Origin: Sphingobacterium thalpophilum | GTDB taxonomy: Bacteria > Bacteroidota > Bacteroidia > Sphingobacteriales > Sphingobacteriaceae | Direction of reading: 5' to 3' | Length of the DNA: 64,000 nt | Assembly (NCBI RefSeq): GCF_038396785.1 | Contig: NZ_CP151087.1 | Span: forward strand, 4,030,001-4,094,000 | Shown: piece by piece, positions 60,184-64,000 of the stretch | Position numbering within the stretch: the stretch's first letter is position 1 | Layout: each line of letters opens with the position of its first letter | Notes under the pieces: generated by a model | What the model was told of the DNA's origin: nothing | What the model saw: the letters and a program-made list of their open reading frames with translations, nothing else | Databases searched by the model: none | Program-made: the position numbers and the translations under genes

Positions 60184-63024
60184 TTACATTTCCAATTTTA
60201 AGAAACGTGCTGTTTCGCTTTTATTATTTTTAATTAAGTTTTCAGGTGTTCCTTCAAATAGAACCTGCCCGCCGTCTTTGCCACCTTCGGGACCGATATC
60301 AATGACCCAATCGGCCGATTTAACGACATCAAGGTTATGCTCAATAATCAAAATGGTATTCCCGCGCTCGACCAGACGATTGATAACGCCCATAAGGACA
60401 TTGACATCTTCAAAGTGAAGACCTGTTGTCGGTTCATCAAGGATATAGAATGTATTTCCAGTGTCTTTTTTAGAAAGTTCAGTAGCCAATTTTACCCGTT
60501 GTGCCTCACCTCCCGATAAGGTTGTGGAGGACTGTCCTAAGGTGATATAACCCAAACCTACATCCTGCAGTGTTTTGATCTTTCGGTAAATACTCGGTAC
60601 ATTTTCGAAGAAATCCACAGCATCGTTAATGCTCATATCAAGTACATCGGAGATGGATTTTCCTTTATAGCGTACCTCTAAAGTTTCTCGGTTGTAGCGT
60701 TTTCCGTGGCATGTTTCACAAGGAACCTGTACATCGGGAAGGAAATTCATCTCAATGACTTTCAATCCGGCCCCTTGACAGGTTTCACAACGGCCGCCTT
60801 TGACATTGAAGGAAAAGCGTCCTGGTTTATAGCCCCTGATCTTAGCTTCTGGCAATTGAACAAACAAGGTTCTGATATCCGAAAATACGCCTGTATAGGT
60901 CGAAGGGTTGGACCGTGGTGTACGGCCGATAGGACTTTGGTCGATCTCGATGACTTTGTCAATATGTTCTAACCCTTCAATTTTTTTGAAAGGAAGTGGA
61001 ATTGCTTTGGCTCTGAAAAAATGTTTATTCAAAATCGGGTATAAAGTACCTGTGATTAGGCTTGATTTACCCGAACCTGAAACACCCGATACAACAATGA
61101 GTTTTCCTAATGGAAAAGAGACAGACAGATTTTTTAAGTTATGTCCGGTTGCTCCATGTAATGACAATGTTTTTCCATTGCCCTCACGGCGTTTCTCGGG
61201 AATCTTAACCTCTTTTGTCCCGTTGAGGTAAGCTGCTGTTAAAGAGTTCGATTTTAGGATTTCTGTTGGTGTACCTTCGGCAACCACAGTCCCACCATGA
61301 ACGCCTGCAGCAGGTCCCATGTCGATAACATGGTCGGCATGTAGGATCATGTCTTTGTCATGTTCCACAACAAGGACCGAATTGCCAATATCGCGTAGGT
61401 TTTTAAGCGCATTGATCAAACGTTCGTTATCCCGCTGATGGAGCCCAATACTCGGTTCATCCAGAATATAAAGTACATTCACCAGTTGGGAACCAATCTG
61501 TGTGGCCAAACGGATCCGCTGTGCTTCACCACCCGAAAGTGTTTTAGCTGTACGGTCCAAGGTCAAGTAATTTAGGCCGACATCCAGCAGGAAGCCTAAA
61601 CGTGCGCGGATTTCCTTTAATATCTCCGTTGCAATAATGAGCTGGCGTTCATCAAGTTTGCTTTCTACCTGATCAAACCATTCTTTGATGGATGTAATGT
61701 CCATCGTTGAGAGCTCATGGATGTTTTTATCCGCAATTTTAAAATGTAAAGATTCTTTTTTCAGACGAGCTCCCGCACAGGTTGGACAGGTCACTTTCGT
61801 TCTGAAGTCATCTAAAGAAGGTGCCTCATCCGATGATTTTCCCGAAAACTCTTCCAGCATCTTAAAGATTCCTTCAAATTCAACACGATATTCACGTGTG
61901 CCATAACTTCCATAAGATACCGTGACAACGATAGGCTCTTCCTTATTGCCAAATAAAAGCTGGTCAATCTGTTCTTCAGTTAGTTTTTCAAGCGGTGTTG
62001 TAATGGTAAAATCTAATTTTTTTGCGACAGCTTTCAATACTTCCGAAGTCCAATTTTCCCGGGTAGGTCCCAGAGGGGCCAAACCACCCTTTTGAATACT
62101 TAGTTTTTTATCCGGGATAACGGCATTCTTATCAATTTCAAAAATATAGCCCAAACCATCACATGTAGGACACGCACCGTATGGGGAATTGAATGAGAAG
62201 GTATTTGGCTGTGGCTCATCATAAGAGATCCCCGATTCGGCATCCATGAGATAACGGCTATAGAATTGCTCTTGATTATCTTTCGTGGAGACCTTGATGA
62301 TACCTTTCGCTGTTTTCATCGCCTGCATCACGGAAGTTTGTAAGCGCTTTTTATCTTCACGCTCTACTTTCAGACGATCTACGACGATTTCAATATCGTG
62401 TATTTTGTAGCGGTCGACCTGCATTTTTGGAACAAGGTCCAATATTTCTCCATCCACACGTACCTTCACATAACCTTGCTTACGGATTTGTTCAAACAAC
62501 TCACGGTAGTGGCCTTTACGCCCCTTAACCACTGGTGCCAGGATGTTCAGTGCCTGTCCTTCAAACTCAGTCAAAATCCGTTCGATAACCTGATCGTCCG
62601 ACATACGCTCCATTTTCTTCCCAGTCACATAGGAGAAAGCTTCTCCTGCTCGGGCAAATAGTAGACGCATAAAGTCATACACCTCAGTAATGGTTCCAAC
62701 AGTGGACCTCGGGTTTTTGCTGGTGGTTTTCTGTTCAATGGAGATCACTGGACTTAAGCCCGATATCTTGTCCACATCCGGACGTTCCATGCCGCCCAAA
62801 AACTGACGGCTGTAGGCACTGAATGTCTCCATATACCGACGTTGTCCTTCGGCATAAATGGTGTCAAAAGCCAAGGAAGACTTTCCGCTGCCACTTAAAC
62901 CTGTGATAACAACCAATTCATTTCTCGGAAAAGAAACATCTATATTTTTTAGATTATGCGCACGCGCTCCAAATACCTGAACTTCACTTTGTTCGCCCAA
63001 ATCTGGGCTTCTTTTTACTGCCAT
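60184..63024 (-). CDS. uvrA: Excinuclease ABC subunit A
   Basis: This 946-residue dual ABC ATPase is the damage-recognition subunit of nucleotide excision repair. Two Walker A loops (GLSGSGKSSLAFDT; GVSGSGKSSLITGT), two LSGGEAQR signatures and two zinc modules (CPTCDGLGYIFE; CETCQGAG with CETCHGKRYN) are visible. Length fits the family. It has an unusually good Shine-Dalgarno for this organism and a repeat at its promoter. Confidence 0.98.
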   Translation of the reverse strand: MAVKRSPDLGEQSEVQVFGARAHNLKNIDVSFPRNELVVITGLSGSGKSSLAFDTIYAEGQRRYMETFSAYSRQFLGGMERPDVDKISGLSPVISIEQKTTSKNPRSTVGTITEVYDFMRLLFARAGEAFSYVTGKKMERMSDDQVIERILTEFEGQALNILAPVVKGRKGHYRELFEQIRKQGYVKVRVDGEILDLVPKMQVDRYKIHDIEIVVDRLKVEREDKKRLQTSVMQAMKTAKGIIKVSTKDNQEQFYSRYLMDAESGISYDEPQPNTFSFNSPYGACPTCDGLGYIFEIDKNAVIPDKKLSIQKGGLAPLGPTRENWTSEVLKAVAKKLDFTITTPLEKLTEEQIDQLLFGNKEEPIVVTVSYGSYGTREYRVEFEGIFKMLEEFSGKSSDEAPSLDDFRTKVTCPTCAGARLKKESLHFKIADKNIHELSTMDITSIKEWFDQVESKLDERQLIIATEILKEIRARLGFLLDVGLNYLTLDRTAKTLSGGEAQRIRLATQIGSQLVNVLYILDEPSIGLHQRDNERLINALKNLRDIGNSVLVVEHDKDMILHADHVIDMGPAAGVHGGTVVAEGTPTEILKSNSLTAAYLNGTKEVKIPEKRREGNGKTLSLHGATGHNLKNLSVSFPLGKLIVVSGVSGSGKSSLITGTLYPILNKHFFRAKAIPLPFKKIEGLEHIDKVIEIDQSPIGRTPRSNPSTYTGVFSDIRTLFVQLPEAKIRGYKPGRFSFNVKGGRCETCQGAGLKVIEMNFLPDVQVPCETCHGKRYNRETLEVRYKGKSISDVLDMSINDAVDFFENVPSIYRKIKTLQDVGLGYITLGQSSTTLSGGEAQRVKLATELSKKDTGNTFYILDEPTTGLHFEDVNVLMGVINRLVERGNTILIIEHNLDVVKSADWVIDIGPEGGKDGGQVLFEGTPENLIKNNKSETARFLKLEM

Positions 63025-63029
63025 GAAAA

Positions 63030-63035
63030 CTCCTT
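63030..63035 (-). promoter_or_regulatory. Shine-Dalgarno AAGGAG of uvrA
   Basis: A strong ribosome binding site 5 bases before the ATG. Such sites are rare in front of the other genes here. Confidence 0.6.
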
Positions 63036-63057
63036 AAGGTCCCGTGTGAGGGATTAA

Positions 63058-63077
63058 ATGCAAAACATGCAAAATTA
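63058..63077 (-). promoter_or_regulatory. uvrA promoter with duplicated ATGCAAAA
   Basis: TAATTTTG (63070-63077, minus strand) is an exact -7 element. The plus-strand 8-mer ATGCAAAA occurs at 63058-63065 and 63067-63074, one overlapping the -7 element and the other the likely start of transcription. Confidence 0.45.
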
Positions 63078-63180
63078 CAGATTTTAAAGGAATTATGCGA
63101 GCCTTTCTGACTTTTGGAACAAAATGTGATATACAAGTGATTTAAAAAAATAATGTACCTTGCACAGTAAATCTAAATTT

Positions 63181-64000
63181 ATGCGAAAATACGACGTCAG
63201 CAAACAAGAGAAACAATCGATCGACGATATTGTCCAATTTTGGAAGAAAGAGAACTTATTAGATGAGCAAAAAGCGAACGAGCTGATGGATAGTTTAGAC
63301 GTGAAAAGTTTTGATTGGGGACAACTGGCTAGATATGCCTTTTGGATTGCCTTGGCATCTCTGGTCTTCGCTGTCTTTTCGTTGTTTACAGATGCATCAT
63401 TCTTGGCCTTTGTGGATACCCTCTACGAAGCACCTAATATCCTATTTTGCTTCTTTTTCGCTGCCGTGGCTGTATTATTCTATACGCTGGGTTTTCGGTA
63501 TAAGAAACGCTATCCTTATAAAAATCTATCCACGGAAACCATGATGCTGATTGGGGTTTTCGGAACTGCGGCCTGTATCGGGTTTATGGGTAAAGTATTG
63601 GATAAAGATACGATGCACTATTCCCTGTTATTTTTACTCTCCGTGGCGATTTATGGCTTTCTTGCCGTCAAGCTCGAGAGTAAGCTGATTTGGACGTTTA
63701 TGCTTTTGGCCTTGGGCGTATGGTTTGCGACCGAGACCGCCTACCATAGCAATTGGGGATTTAAGTTTTGGGGGATGAACTATCCGCTGCGTTTTACCAT
63801 TTTTGGGGCACTGATAACCGCGTTGGCTGTTTGGGTTCAACCCAGGTTTGAAAGGTTACAAATCTTTCAGCCCATCAGTTATATTGTGGGATTGATCTAT
63901 CTGATGGTATCCTTGTGGACCCTTTCTATTTTTGGAAATTATGCTGATTTCTATGAATGGACGACTGTACGTCAATACCATATGTTCTACTGGGGTATTT
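63181..64000 (+). CDS. Multi-pass membrane protein, N-terminal part (DUF2157-like; 3' end outside window)
   Basis: The frame from ATG 63181 stays open to the last base (273 codons). The N-terminus is cytoplasmic and charged (MRKYDVSKQEKQSIDDIVQFW), with a short helix-loop (ENLLDEQKANELMDSL) as in DUF2157 proteins. At least seven hydrophobic segments follow. Function is unknown; an inner-membrane location is expected. The family call is tentative because the C-terminal part is missing. Confidence 0.75.
   Translation, partial: MRKYDVSKQEKQSIDDIVQFWKKENLLDEQKANELMDSLDVKSFDWGQLARYAFWIALASLVFAVFSLFTDASFLAFVDTLYEAPNILFCFFFAAVAVLFYTLGFRYKKRYPYKNLSTETMMLIGVFGTAACIGFMGKVLDKDTMHYSLLFLLSVAIYGFLAVKLESKLIWTFMLLALGVWFATETAYHSNWGFKFWGMNYPLRFTIFGALITALAVWVQPRFERLQIFQPISYIVGLIYLMVSLWTLSIFGNYADFYEWTTVRQYHMFYWGI

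Noticed and set aside
1..64000. tRNA, rRNA or CRISPR array
   Set aside because: I scanned the intergenic gaps by eye and found no cloverleaf, rRNA or regularly spaced direct repeats; a tRNAscan-SE or CRISPR finder run would be decisive.

Overview
The window is AT-rich chromosomal DNA from a member of the Bacteroidota, most likely a Sphingobacterium or close relative in the Sphingobacteriaceae. This is inferred from gene content: a GLPGLI-family protein, two TonB-dependent receptors with carboxypeptidase-regulatory N-termini, PorT-like barrels, DUF2723, DUF3127 and a four-helix-bundle protein. Many start codons are preceded by the Bacteroidota promoter signature TAnnTTTG, and Shine-Dalgarno sequences are mostly lacking. 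No rRNA, tRNA, CRISPR array or phage was seen. Both ends cut genes: a DUF2723 membrane protein at the left and a multi-pass membrane protein at the right.

Left part (1-21 kb): an OmpW-like porin, glnS, a SulP anion transporter with a beta-carbonic anhydrase (a likely bicarbonate pair), a HerA-like ATPase, a sugar-nucleotidyltransferase behind an unusual hairpin promoter, dnaK, a GLPGLI/outer-membrane-barrel pair, a single-cysteine thioredoxin-like protein, an 11-nt tandem/inverted repeat, a MmcQ/YjbR protein, a truncated PCMD gene with its intact PorT-like partner, and a 2-oxoglutarate oxygenase.

Middle (21-38 kb): a MarR-regulated fatty-acid beta-oxidation operon (fadN, fadA, fadE) carrying a four-helix-bundle gene between fadA and fadE, flanked by imperfect inverted repeats. 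A YeiH-type exporter follows. Next is a structured leader with a 32-codon open frame ending in Met-Cys-Cys, then a TonB-dependent receptor; I read this as a candidate sulfur-responsive leader. An ECF sigma factor with a probable anti-sigma partner, an Oar-like receptor, and an AAA/DUF4143 ATPase behind a 24-bp palindrome complete this part.

Right part (38-64 kb): nitroreductase, peptidase T, a DUF4197 protein, two secreted phosphodiesterases, an HD hydrolase coupled to a THUMP RNA methyltransferase, a DUF3127 protein with an SSB-like acidic tail, an NlpE-like lipoprotein, an acyltransferase and an MFS exporter. An intact insertion sequence with terminal repeats and a 6-bp target duplication lies directly upstream of the MFS gene. 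Then come fumC with a small lipoprotein, an S41 protease, a membrane phosphoesterase, an apparently inactive and an active rhomboid, mutL and uvrA.

Start codons were moved inward from the longest open frame wherever a promoter, terminator, signal peptide or family N-terminus argued for it. Functions are assigned from motifs recognised by eye; no database search was run.
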